Assembly (NCBI RefSeq): GCF_024166365.1
Contig: NC_064825.1
Location: 106,344,480 to 106,408,479, forward strand
Source of the DNA: Elephas maximus indicus
Taxonomy: Eukaryota > Chordata > Mammalia > Proboscidea > Elephantidae
Reading direction: 5' to 3'
DNA length: 64,000 nucleotides
Positions 46,503 through 58,460 of this stretch are shown here, piece after piece. A program made the position numbers and the translations under genes. Below the pieces are notes generated by a model. It searched no databases. It was not told where the DNA came from and worked only from the letters and a program-made list of their open reading frames with translations. Numbering within the stretch: the first letter of the stretch is position 1; each line of letters begins with the position of its first letter.

Positions 46503-49500
46503 CCTCCCCACGTGTCTGTCAGTTTGTCATACTGTGGGGGCTTGTGTCTTGCTGTGATGCTGGAAGCTATGCCAACGGTATTCAGATACCAGCAGGGTCA
46601 CCCATGGAGGACAGGTTTCAGCTGAGCTTCCAGACTAAGACAGACTAGGAAGAAGGACCTGGCAGTCTACTTCTGAAAAGCATTAGCCAGTGAAAAACTT
46701 ATGAATAACAGCGGAACATTGTCTGATATAGTGCTGGAAGATGAGCCCCCCAGGTTGGAAGACACTCAAAAGATGACTGGGGAAGAGCTGCGTCCTCAAA
46801 GTAGAGTCAACCTTAATGACATGGATGGAGTAAAGCCTTCAGGACCTTCATTTGCTGATGTAGCACAACTCAAAAGGAGAAGAAACAGCTGTAAAAATCC
46901 ATTAATAATTGGAACCTGCAATGTACTAAGTATGAATCTAGGAAAATTGGAAATAGTCTAAAATGAAATGCAATGCATAAACATCAACACCCTAGGCATT
47001 AGTGAGCTGAAATGGACTGGTATTGGCCATTTTGAATCAGACAATCAGATTGTCTACTATGCTGGGAATGACAACTCGAAGAGGAATGGTGTTTCATTCA
47101 TTGTCAAAAAGAACATTTCAAGATCTATCCTGAAGTACAACGCTGTCAGTGATAGGATAATATCCATACGCCTACAAGGAAGACCAGTTAATACGACTAT
47201 TACTCAAATTTATGCACCAACAACTAGGGCCAAAGATGAAGAAATAGAAGATTTTTCTCAGCTGCTGCAGTCTGAAATTGATTGAACATGCAATCAAGAT
47301 GTATTGATAATTACTGGCGATTGGAATGCGGAAGTTGGAAACAAAGAAGGATCAGTAGTTGGAAAATACGGCCTTGGCGATAGAAACAATGCCGGAGATC
47401 AAGTGATAGAATTTTGCAAGACCAACGACTTCTTCATTGCAAATACCTTCTTTCACCAACATAAACGGCGGCTACCTTGCTAGATGGAACACACAGACAT
47501 CAAATTGACTACATCTGTGGAAAAAGACAATGGAAAAGCTCAATACCATCAGTCAGAACAAGGCCAGGGGCCAACTGTGGAACAGACCATCAATTGCTCA
47601 TATGCAAGTTCAAGCTGAAAATGAAGAAAATCAGAGCAAGTCCACGAGAGCCAAAATATGACCTTGAGTATACCCCACCGGAATTTAGAGACCACCTCAA
47701 GAATAGATTTGACGCATTGAACACTACTGACCGAAGACCAGAGAAGTTGTGGAATGACATCAAGGAGATCATCCATGAAGAAAGCAAGAGGTCACTGAAA
47801 AGACAGGAAAGAAAGAAAATACCAAGGTGGATGTCAGAGGAGACTCTGAAACTTGCTCTTGAGCGTCGAGCAGCTAAAGCAAAAGGAAGAATTGATGAAG
47901 TGAAAGAACTGAACAGAACATTTCAAAGGGCCTCAAGAGAAGACAAAATAATTTTTTTTTTTTTTTTTTGTGCAAAGAGCTAGAGATGGAAAAGCAAAAG
48001 GGAAGAACACGCTTGGCATTTCTCAAGCTGAAAGAACTGAGGAGAAAATTCAAGCCTCGAGCTGTAATAGTGAAGGATTCCATGGGGAAAATATTAAATG
48101 AGGCAGAAAGCATCAAAAGAAGATGGAAGGAATACACAGAGTCATTTTACCAAAAGGAATTAGTCGATATTCAACCATTTCAAGAGGTGGCATATGATCA
48201 GGAACCAATGGTACTGAAGGAAGAAGTCCAAGATGCTCTGAAGGCATTGGCAAAAAACAAGGCTCCAGGAACTGATGGAATATTAATTGAGATGTTTCAA
48301 CAAACAGATGCAGCACTGGAGGTGCTCACTCATCTATGCCAAGAAATATGGAAGACAGCTTCTTGGCCAACTGACTGGAAGAGATCCATATTTCTGCCTA
48401 TTCCCAAGAAAGGTGATCCAAACGAATGTGGAAATTATAGAACAATATCTGCTGATGATCATTTAATTATGTCTGCAGCAGTATATCGACAGGGAACTGC
48501 CAGAAATTCAGGTCAGTTTCAGAAGAGGATGTGGAACCAGGGATATCATTGCTGATGTCAGGTGGATCATGGCTGAAAGCAGAGAATACCAGAAGGATGT
48601 TTACCTGTGTTTTATTGATTATGCAAAGGCATTTGACTGTTTGGATCATAACAAACTATGCATAACACTGTGAAGAAAGGGAATTCCAGAACACTTAATT
48701 GTGCTCATGAGGAACCTTTACATAAATCAAGAGGCAGTTGTTCGGAGAGAACAAGGGGCCATTTGATTGGTTTAAAGTCAGGAAAGGTGTGTGTCAGGGT
48801 TGTATTCTTTCACCATACCTATTTAATCTGTATACTGAAAAATAATACGAGAAGCTGGACTATATGAAGAAGAACGGGGCATCCGGATTGGAGGAAGGCT
48901 CATTAGAACCTCCATTATGCAGATGACACAATCTTGCTTGCTGAAAGTGAAGAGGACATGAAGCATTTATTAATGAAGATCAAAGACCACAGCCTTCAGT
49001 ATGGATTACACCTCAACATAAAGAAAACAAAAATTCTCACAACTGGGGCAATGAGCAACATCATGATAAATGGAGAAAAGATTGAAGTCATCAAGGATTT
49101 CATTTTACTTGGATCCACAATCAATAGCCTTGGAAGCAGCAGTCAAGAAATCAATACGCATTGAATTGGGCAAATCTGCTGCAAAGGACCTCTTCAAAGT
49201 GTTGAAGAGCAAAGATGTCACCGTGAAGACTAAGGTGCGCCTGACCCAAGCCATGGTATTTTCAATCACCTCATAGGTATGTGAAAGCTGGACAATGAAT
49301 AAGGAAGATCAAAGAAGAGTTGACGCCTTTGAATTGTGGTGTTGTCGAAGAATATTGAGTATACCATGGACTGCCAAAAGAACCAACAAATCTGTCTTAG
49401 AAGAAGTATAACCAGAATGCTCCTTAGAAGCAAGGATGGCAACACTGCGTCTTACATACTTTGGACATGTAGTCAGGAGGGATCAGTCCCTGGAGAAGGA

Positions 49501-49691
49501 CATCATGCTTGGCAGAGTACAGGGTCAGTGGAAAAGAGGAAGGCCCTCAACGAGGTGGATTGACACAGTGGCTGGAACAATGAGCTCAAGCATAACACAA
49601 ATTGTAAGGATGGCTCAGGACCAGGTAGTGTTTCATTCTGTTGTGCATAGGGTCGCTATGAGGCAGGACAAACTGGATGGCATGTAACAAC
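46503..49691 (+). mobile_element. Near full-length RTE/BovB-like LINE with target-site duplication
   Basis: About 3.2 kb, the usual full RTE length. It starts 'gtgtctgtcagtttgtcata' and ends 'ggcatgtaacaac'. Flanks aatatttataccc (46,491) and aatatttacacct (49,692) form an approximately 12-bp duplication with one change, so both ends are original. Endonuclease domain: LIIGTCNVLSMNLGKLEIV at about 46,905, LGISELKWTG, TQIYAPTT, ITGDWNAEVG. Reverse transcriptase: KNKAPGTDGI, FLPIPKKGDPNECGNYRTIS (48,450), FIDYAKAFD at 48,611 and catalytic YADD at 48,916-48,927. C terminus: TYFGHVVRRDQSLEKDIMLG. The single ORF is broken by several stops and frameshifts, a T-run at about 47,951 and a loss of about 30 bases after NYRTIS, so it is inactive. 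Confidence 0.93.
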
Positions 49692-49805
49692 AATATTTAC
49701 ACCTTACATTAACCACATTCTTATACTTCTATTATTAGCAGTTAGGTGTATAAAGGATGAAAGTAATTATGTGCCCTTATTTCTTCTATTGTGGATGAAA
49801 GCCAG

Positions 49806-50315
49806 TGTGACCCCAATACCACCCAGCTTGTTTTCTCCTTTTTCAAAGTGGGCAACTGAGAGCTTAACATAACTAACCAAGGCCATGATAAACCTGTAAG
49901 TTGTTCTTCCTCTGCCTGCCTCCTCACATGCCTCTGTTAATGACTTTGTTTTGACCAAATGTTAATGACTTTGCTCTTTGTTTTAAACTGATGCAAAAAA
50001 CCTTTCGTTCTGGCAGGACTTACCTGTGGCATACAACCCCCACAGGAAAGTTGGGGCCCAGGTATCAGATATGTATGTCTTTAGCCTAATAAAGAAATGT
50101 CTGGCAGGGGACTACAAAGACACTTGTAACCCTTGTAAGATTCTATATAAGCTCTAATGTAAAACTGCTCTTTGCAACTCCATAGAGACAGCCTGTGTTG
50201 CTGCTGGGTCCCCAGTGATGTATGCATCTCCTTAATAAACTTTCTCACTCTTTCTGACTTGGAGTATGTTTCATTGGCTCGACTGCTCCAGGGCACTGAC
50301 CCTAATCAGGTTACA
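49806..50315 (+). mobile_element. Solo LTR (ERV1-like) with 4-bp target duplication
   Basis: 510-bp fossil solo LTR. Ends TGTGACC and GGTTACA are near-perfect inverted ends, flanked by CCAG at 49,802-49,805 and 50,316-50,319. It has a TATA box 'ctatataagctc' at about 50,143 and 'aataaactttctcact' near 50,234. The four-base duplication and layout fit the ERV1 (gamma) group. It lies about 430 bases upstream of the OR8J-like frame, on the same strand. Confidence 0.9.
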
Positions 50316-50319
50316 CCAG

Positions 50320-50748
50320 GGAGATTTGATGATATGGTAAAAAGAAAAATCATAAACTTGATTCTGTTCACAATCTAAAACATTGAATATGATGCTAATT
50401 GATAACACAATGATAACTTTTTGAAATTAAACATATATATGCATATATATATGTGAAATCCAATATTTAAACTATGTTTGACAGTGAATAAATAGATAGT
50501 TAAGGCAAACAGTTCAAAGAACCAACCTCAGTCCTCAGTTGTTCTCTGGTGACTTTGTATTTCTGAAATTTGTGAAAAAGCAGGGAGAAAAACAATTAAG
50601 ATCTGGCACTCCTAAGTTTTTGTGAACGAAAGTAAAATTATTTTAAATAAAACTTTGACAAGGAATACTCTTCTAAGAGTAAAATTTATTTTACCATCTA
50701 CCAACCTCTTTCCATTTATCCCGTTTAAAGACAAAAGCAACACAGTAA
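50320..50748. other. Upstream flank of the OR8J-like copy
   Basis: AT-rich, with a short 'catatatatgcatatatat' tract at 50,433. No specific promoter element recognised. Confidence 0.4.
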
Positions 50749-51588
50749 ATGGCCCCAGGAAATCTCACATGGGTGACTGACTTCATTCTCATGGGAGTCT
50801 CAGACCGTCCGGAGCTCCAGGTCCCCCTTTTCTTTGGCTTCCTGGTGATCTATGGGCTGACCGTGGCAGGCAACCATCATTGCCCTAAAATGCTGGTCAA
50901 CTTCTTGTTTAAGATGAAAACTATCTCTTACTACTGTTGTGGAGCTCAATTTGGTAGATTTATAGTTTTTGTTGTGGCAGAGATTTTCATACTGGCCACA
51001 ATGGCCTATGACCGCTATGTGGCCATTTGTAACCCCCTTCTCTACATGGTGGTGGTATTTCGGCAAAGCAGGCTCCTGCTAGTATCTCTCATATACCTCT
51101 ACAGTCTGACCATGGCACTGACTGTCTCTTCCTGTGTATTTCCTGTATCATATTGCTCCTCCAAGGTAATCAACCATTTTTACTGTGATAATGTCCCTTT
51201 GTTAGCCTTGTCCTTTTCCGATACTTACATTCCAGAAATAGCAGTGTTTACCTTTTCAGGGATCAATTTGTTTTTCTCCATGATCATTGTTCTAATATCC
51301 TACTTTAACATTACCCTTGCCATTTTGAGGATACGGTCCTCAAAGGGGAGACAAAAACCTTTTTCCACCTGTGCTTCTCACATGATGGCGGTTACTGTGT
51401 TCTATGGGACTCTCTTTTTCATGCATTTGCAACCCAGGTCCAACCACTCATTAGATACTGATAAAATGGCCTCAGTCTTTTACACCCTAGAGATACCAAT
51501 GCTGAATCCCCTCATTTACAGCCTAAGGAACAAGGATGCACTGAAGACATTCCTGAATAACCCATGCCAATCGCTCAAACTACTGTAA
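50749..51588 (+). pseudogene. OR8J-like olfactory receptor with in-frame TM1-TM2 deletion (279 aa, open)
   Basis: Matches remembered human OR8J1 nearly end to end: [100 protein letters not shown] and [14 protein letters not shown]. The frame is unbroken but about 36 residues shorter than the usual 315. Residue 42 (the N of TM1 GN) is followed by HHC and then PKML, so intracellular loop 1, TM2 and the LHTPMYFFL motif are gone, and two residues (VK) are missing near the C terminus. An odorant receptor with six membrane segments is not expected to fold, so I call it a pseudogene despite the open frame. A solo LTR ends about 430 bases upstream. Confidence 0.85.
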
Positions 51589-52938
51589 ATATATAACTAT
51601 GACTATCTTCTATTAAAAATCTTATTTTGCTCCTGAAAAATCTGCTGTTAAGTGAAGAGGCATTAAATAGCTAAAAAAAAAAAAAAAAACTCTTACTTTC
51701 AATGGGAAAATTGTTGATGAATTTTATCCCAATTAAAAATACCCACTATTCCTACCTAGAAAAATGCTTCGATTATACAATGAAAATAAACTTACATTTG
51801 TAGTAAACAACAATTTGAAAGTAAATAAATATACATTATAAATAGAATGGACATTATTAAAAGATTTGTTTTATATACTCTCTAAATAAGGTATCTAGGT
51901 GATCTAAACACTGCGCTAACTTAAACTTTGGTGGCTTGAACCCACTCCGTAGTACCAAGGAAGAAACAGCCTGGTGATATTTTTTCTTTAAGATTTCAGC
52001 CACAAACAGCCTTTTGAAAAATTCTACTCTGTACATCTTGGGTTGTCAAGCGTTAGAATAAATGTGACCTCAACTAACAACAGCATCATACTCTATAAAC
52101 TAGGATGGAAAAGTCTGAAGTAGGTGATGGAGAGATATGAAAATCACTCCTTTTAAGATGATGGAAAGTTAGATCGTTCTCCTTGGTATACCCACATTTT
52201 TTCCAAAGACTAGATATTTTATTACAATTTTACTTTTTCTTTTTTCTTGTACCATATTATCTGTTCATAACCCTTTGCACCATTTTCTCCATCAATCACC
52301 ATTTTTTCAATCAGTTTTTCTCTTGCACTTGAAATAAATTTATAACCCAGAAAAGTAAACATGCAGGGGGAAATAAACACTAAGCCTAGACTGCTTTGGA
52401 AAAGAACATGTGTCACAGCAGACTGAAATAAACATAACAGCATTCTACCTTTTTCCTCCTCTCTCTTAACACATGTACACAAAGCAAAAATGTATGTTCA
52501 GCTAATCATGACAAAAAATTAAAAGTTTTCCATAGGATATTCTCATACTAAATACTATTATGTAGAGTTTATTATCTTTGTAATAAACCATAACATTAAA
52601 CATAACACTTTAGCATATTTTATTTAGTGTGTTTCTGGGTGAAAATATTATCAGACCAAAAAAGTCATCTCTTAAAAGGTAACAATTCTCAAGAAAATTT
52701 TCTCCAAAAAAAAAAAAAAATTAACACTCATAGGAGCTATATCTATATATGTACAGTGCTAGTAAGATGTGAAGGAGTGAGGCAGAGTGGATAAGATATT
52801 AGAAGTAAAGACAGTGTCAGGAAATAAAGTTATGAAATTTTCAGGAAGGTTAGACATAATCCAAAACTAGGAACTGTGAGACTCACATAAGTGAATCAGT
52901 TTCAAAAGTTGGACATAAATCAGTAGAATAGCTGAAGG

Positions 52939-53398
52939 TGTAACCTGACCCTAAGAATGCCAGTAAGTTTCCATTAGTCCTTAAACTAGCCAAAGTCAGG
53001 TTTGGCTCACAGCTGCATGCCCAGAAAGGCCAGATGTGACTATTAATTGAACTCAACAGAGGACTCAGTAACAACTGGAATGAATCAGAAGGAAAATCAT
53101 CACCTGGACCTTTTTCTGAAGTGAGAGGTCTAAAGAGAACCTCATCACCTTCTGTTTCCTGACTGCCTTCTAGTATTTTCCCTCCCCAGTACACCTGTGT
53201 GGCAGACATCTTGCTGCCCAAATCACATATAAGCCCTGCTTCCGCGTAGCTTAGGGAGTCACATCTGAAGAGTTTCCTTCCAGCTCCTTGCTCTGTGCAT
53301 TATAATAAACCTATTTTCTCTTTCTCAAAGACTGGTGTCCAGATCATTGGCAAATCTGAGTGCACTGGACAAGGATACACCTTCCTGGGTTCATAACA
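52939..53398 (+). mobile_element. Solo LTR (ERV1-like) downstream of OR8J
   Basis: 460-bp fossil solo LTR from 'tgtaacctgaccctaag' to 'gggttcataaca', with TATA-like 'catataagccctg' at about 53,227 and 'aataaacctattttct' near 53,305. Flanks AAGG and AAGT suggest a 4-bp duplication with one change. The paralogous site near 38,427 is uninterrupted ('agctgaagg'). Confidence 0.88.
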
Positions 53399-53697
53399 AA
53401 GTGACAAAAATCAATATATTTGATGGGTATTTCTGGTCTCAAGAGACAAAATCAGCTATAATCTGATCCCAATAGTCTTTAAGATTTTTATGTTACTTGC
53501 TTATGTGTTTGTTTTTACTTTATAATGGGTATGTTTGGCTTTACCAGCTTGGAACTAAAGACTTTTGTTTCCCAGTAGAAAACTATTCTCTTTGGGTCTG
53601 GCTAGAATAATAGAATTGGAGCAAAGGGGTGAAATCATATTACAATATTTTCAATGCAACTAAAAATAAATGAATGAATAACTAACTAAATAAACAA

Positions 53698-53872
53698 TCA
53701 AAACAGTTGTCCTCAAGTGAATTCTGACTCAATGTGATCCCAGAGGTGTCAAAGTAGATTTTCCTCATAGGGTTTTCAATAGTCCCTCAGAAGTAGAGTA
53801 CTAAGTTTTTCTTCTAACCGTTAAACTTTCACTTAGCTGTCGAGTGATTAACCATTTGCACCACCCAAGGAC
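53698..53872 (-). mobile_element. AfroSINE-type SINE, antisense (shared by duplication)
   Basis: 'cagttgtcctcaagtgaatt', 'cagaagtagagtactaagtt', 'tgcaccacccaaggactc'. Paralogue of 38,720-38,905. Confidence 0.8.
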
Positions 53873-54028
53873 TCTTTCCAGTGTAATACACTGGAATATG
53901 CTAAACAGTTTTGTTCAATGCTAAATATTTTGTTAAATTAAGGTCAAAATGAGAATGTAGTATCTTCTACCTTTAAATTTGGTTTACATATACATATTTT
54001 CTAAAAATAATTATGTTGTCTCTTATAT

Positions 54029-54480
54029 TAATTTCCTATTGCTATAACAAATTTTCACACATTTAATGGCCAGAAGCAAAGCAAATGCGGTATCTCACAG
54101 TCATGGCAATTAGGAGTCCAAAATGAGTCTCACCGAGTTAAAAGTAAGGAGTCAGCTAATTGTATTCCTTCTGGATACCCTAAAGGAGAATGTTTTCTGC
54201 CATTTTCAGCCTCTAGATTCTGCAAATATTCCTTGGTTACCAGCCCCTTACAGTCATCTATTGTATGACTCTCACCTCTGATTCCATGTCCTTCTTGGAT
54301 TCTCCTGAATGCCTTTTTGCCTTCTAACTCTTGTGATTACATTGGGCCCTCCTGTGCAATCCTTGAACACATTATATCAGAAAAGCGCCTTTTGCCATGT
54401 ACAAAATCTATTCAGTTTCTGGGAATTAGGATTTGGACATCTTTTGGTGTTCATGACATGGTCTTCCACATCTCATTTGG
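54029..54480 (-). mobile_element. MLT1-like (ERVL-MaLR) LTR fossil, second copy
   Basis: 'tttcctattgctataacaaa', 'cttgtgattacattgggccc', 'ggaattaggatttggacatc'. Paralogue of 39,092-39,545. Confidence 0.75.
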
Positions 54481-55599
54481 AATATTTTGTGAACTTAGAC
54501 AATGTAAAATCTTGTACCTCTCTTATTTGTTAGAGATCAATACAATAGTCCTATTAAAACGTACACACTATATACATGTTATACATTATTTAGCTAAGAA
54601 ATTTGTTCAATACAAGGTATACAGAGACCTCTTTGAATTAAGGATGAATGAAAATATATTTAGCTCAAAGATTGCAGAAAGTGTGTACCCAGATAAACAT
54701 ATACTAACATATCATTTGTTACAATTCTATTTTGAAATTCTGAATCAAGTCAATTAACTAGCTAGGCATCTCTGTCAAGCACACATTTTACGTGAAGAAA
54801 GATATGAAAAACAACTTGCCTCTGAACTCCTGTCTTCTATGCTCAAAGTTTACCCCATAGGGCATTAATTCCTCCAAACTTCCAGGTAATGCCCATCTCT
54901 GTGCCAAGGTGGTGCCATGCTGTCTCGTGCCTGAGCAGCCATAGCAACACCGTGGAAGGGATCAGGGGAGACAGGAGATACCTGGCAGTCATGAAGCAAG
55001 TCACTATCTGGGTAAAGGAGTGAAAGTTAGGAAAGGCTATGAAAGGCTTTAAACAGCTGCCACAGGAAGCCCACAGTCTGTACTGCAGGACAGGGTAGAG
55101 CTCTCACTCAACTCTATCAAGGCAGGGCTATCCTGGTCAAACAGCATGGTCTGTGTGTAAATCTTGGGTAGAACACACATTGAATTCCTCCAAGAGCCTG
55201 AGAATAAGAAAAATCTATAAACTTGCCCTTATTCAGAACAATAGTAAGCACATTACACAAACTTACATCCTAAATCTATCTCATTGAAAGTCCATGTTTT
55301 GTTCACCAATTTGATTCCTTGAGAAATTAATTTTGTTTTGAAGGACTATGATCATGTATCTCATTATTTTCCATAATCCCCATTCTCACTGGTTTTAAGG
55401 ACTTTTCTGCTGCATCAATAACTAAAAAAGAGGGGGAAATCAGTGAACATGATTCAGCATTATTTTAATTCATATGCAAAATCAAGGAATTGGAAAGCCT
55501 CATAATTTCTGTCTAGAACATAATAGAGGTGCTCTTGTCCATTAATGTCTACATGAGCTTGAGGAACTTCATGTCAGACATCTGCACATTCATAGGCAA

Positions 55600-56505
55600 C
55601 AAAAAAACTGCATTATTGTGGAGAGCAGGCTCGATGAAAGCAAACGTAGAAGTAAACAACATGCAAAGAAAGGAGATAAAGAAGATGATGCAACCTAGAG
55701 AAGAAAAACAACCTCATTAACAGAAGATACTGAGACCAACTAAGTCATAAATAAGGACTTATCAATAGCAACCAAAAGGGCTCAAAGAGCTCCAACATGT
55801 ATAACAGAAGAGATACTAAGACTCAACTTTGCTGGGAGTCATAACCAGAGCCAACTCGGTCTAACGATGCAAACTGGGAAGCAGTGGGCTGCAGCAGCTC
55901 ACCCAGGCTTACTCCCAAGTCCTAGAGATGTTGCCTATCTCTGTCATATGTTGAGGACTAGGGCCCAGGATGTCAGGAAACAGTGGGCTGCTGCAGGTGG
56001 CCCAGGCTTACTCTCGACCTTCCTTCTAGTCTAAAACACATTTCTTGCTGCTCTGCTGTCTCGGTCATACGTTAAGAATCAAGACTCAGGGAGCTAGGAA
56101 GCAGTGTGCTGTGGCAGCTCGCCCAGGGTTAATCTTAGTTCACTGCCAACCCAACACACGTTGCTTTGGCCATACGTTGAGAGCTAAGGGATAATAAGCC
56201 CTTGCGCTCAAGAGACGTGATAGAGTTCCAGGAGAATTCTCAAGTATCAAGGCCAATTTGACATGCAAGCCTTCGATGACGGCATGGTCAAGAGTTGGTC
56301 TGTACCAGAGAACAATGACGCTCAAACACCACCTTCATTTGCTATAAGCTGGCTTGCTTTCCCTCTTTTTTCCCCTGGTGAATTGAGATCTATGGTGTCC
56401 AGGGTAGCCAAGAACCTGCATGCCTATAATATTAATAACTAATAAAGATATTGCAGAAAGACACTAATCATTTGGAGTAGTCGTGGCAACCCCTCCTCAA
56501 GACAA
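55600..56505. mobile_element. Unclassified 0.9-kb insertion, possibly LTR-derived
   Basis: Absent from the paralogous position near 41,245. It contains three imperfect direct repeats, 'aataaagatattgcagaaag' near 56,443 and higher GC than the surroundings. No protein motif, poly(A) tail or target duplication was recognised. An LTR is a guess from the U3-like repeats followed by AATAAA. Confidence 0.4.
55876..56190. repeat. Three imperfect direct repeats of about 95-120 bp
   Basis: Units start near 55,876, 55,976 and 56,096, each with a 'ggaagcagtgggctg' variant, a 'gcccaggctta' variant and 'gtcatacgttgag' variant. Confidence 0.75.
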
Positions 56506-58117
56506 TTAACAATTTCTTAAAAAGTTATTCTAATCATAAAAGCAGTTTGAGCAAAATGCTCAAATTCTTAATGATTAAAAACAACACACTTTCTAATACA
56601 TATGTATTTCAAAGATCTAGTAGAATTTTTTACTGAATAATAATGGTTACTAATGTTTACCCAATCATAGATATTATTCATTTAAGACCTGGACTCATGA
56701 GATTTTACATGCAAATTAAAACCCTTATGAATTAGATAAGTAAGATATTTTGATGTTAAAACTGAGATGTTTAAAATATTACTTCTTGGTAACTAAATAA
56801 TCAATATAGCTACAATCAGTTCTTTTTGCTGTGGTATTTTCTATTCTAATCATTTTTCTCATCACTTGATTCCCTCTCATGATTATTCAACTTTATATTA
56901 TGTCCTCTTCTCTATATAGCTAGAGTATTTTCGCGTTTCTTATCACTTGAAAGATATGACTTTTAATAAACTCAAAATCTATGCCGTATTTACTTCAAAC
57001 ACACTTTAATTTGAACAATGTAGAAACATTACAAATATGGATACCTATAAGCCCTTGTGCTGTATTCTGGAAATGATATATCACAGTTTCACTTCTCATA
57101 TTTTACTATACACATTATTTTTCACAGTATAAAATGGGCTATATTGCCAGTATGAGGACACTAGGTCTCAGAGAAGCTAAGTGCTAACCCAGTGTCAGAG
57201 CTATGATATAGGATTACATCTAATACCTTAAAATTAAGAATATTTTTCCCAAAGGTATCATTTTAAATCAGACTCCAAAGAACTGTATTCAGTCAACAAA
57301 TGTCAAGATTTGGTACATTATTCAAGAACAATTTATTTTTTATCATTGAGTAAATCATTATGTTGCTATTTTGAACCAGAAGATAATTGGGGAATATTCC
57401 CCTCTGTTCATCTCCTATGGGTTTCATTAACAGCCAAGCAAGTGCATATAAAAGATCTAAATAAAACATTTTCCCAGTGTATCTAGACCTGTATATGCTA
57501 TTCTACAGGTAAGAGAATACAACAGACCATTTGCAAAATATTTAGGAGATAGAACCTAGAATATCCAGGTGGATTATACCCTGAAGTCCCCAGTCCTGAA
57601 AAATTTATTTCTTCCTTATTGCATTGGTAGTTATTATATATCCATCAAAATCTGATTTATTCAGATTTCTACCCAATAATTTAAAACCCTTACTTCCTAG
57701 AAAAGAACAAAGAATATATGAAATATACGCTTAGAGAGGTATATAAGAGACTCCAAATTGAATGTATGCTTTAATTTTTCTGATGGAAGAAAATAGTCCA
57801 GTTCAAATAAGAACAATGGGAAGAAAGGTCTAAATTTAATATGTCAATAGAAACCAAGAATATTTGAACTATTCAACAATCTGTAGGCATATATTTGGAT
57901 ATAAAGAATGAGGGGAAAATAAATAATTGACATTTATTTTGCTAGCTAATAAATCTAGAAATCGGATCAGATTATTACTTCATTCATAATATTTCTCTGG
58001 CACTGATGACTTGAAAGATACCCAAACACTGCAAGAATGGTGTTTAGTTTTATTTATCATGGAGGGGGAAGAGGCAGTTGCAGAATTAAGACACAGGGTA
58101 TTAGGAGGCAGTAGAAA
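56506..58117. other. Unassigned AT-rich duplicated flank
   Basis: Contains the join between duplication 3b (to about 56,895) and 2b (from about 56,907). No gene seen. Confidence 0.4.
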
Positions 58118-58283
58118 ACCAAAACCAAATCCATTGTCATTGAGTAACTTCAGACTCGTAGGGACCCTATAGGACAAAGTAGAATTGCCCCATGAGGTCT
58201 CCAAAGAGTGGCTGGTGGATTCAAATTGCTGACCTTTTGATTAGCAGCCAAGATCTTTAACCACTTCCCCACCAGAGTTCCAA
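58118..58283 (-). mobile_element. AfroSINE-type SINE, antisense (shared by duplication)
   Basis: 'aaccaaaaccaaatccattg', 'ctataggacaaagtagaatt', 'gattagcagccaagatcttt'. Paralogue of 29,767-29,931. Confidence 0.88.
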
Positions 58284-58289
58284 GAGGCA

Positions 58290-58460
58290 GCATAGAAGGA
58301 TGGAAAGTACATACACTTTGGGATCAGAGAGAGCTGGGATTGAATCTTGGTTCTGGTACTTACTAGTTGTGAGGATTGCTATAAACACACTATAAATTAA
58401 TACACAGGAAATTCTATTCTCACATCAAGTGCCCAACAAATGATAGTTGTTATTATTTCC
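58290..58460 (+). repeat. MIR remnant
   Basis: 'ctttgggatcagagagagct', 'gggattgaatcttggttctg', 'gtacttactagttgtgagga'. Paralogue of 29,945-30,110. Confidence 0.75.

Larger units (their letters stand above)
51363..56895. repeat. Segmental duplication 3, copy b (OR8J 3' end and flank)
   Basis: Colinear with 36,446-42,115. Private insertions are a solo LTR at 52,939-53,398 and an unclassified 0.9 kb insert at about 55,600-56,505. The stretches 51,589-52,938 and 54,480-55,600 are otherwise unassigned non-coding DNA. Confidence 0.85.

Noticed and set aside
47477-47983. 168-aa plus-strand frame and neighbouring 195-aa frame
   Set aside because: These are pieces of the RTE endonuclease and reverse transcriptase; counting them as genes would be wrong.
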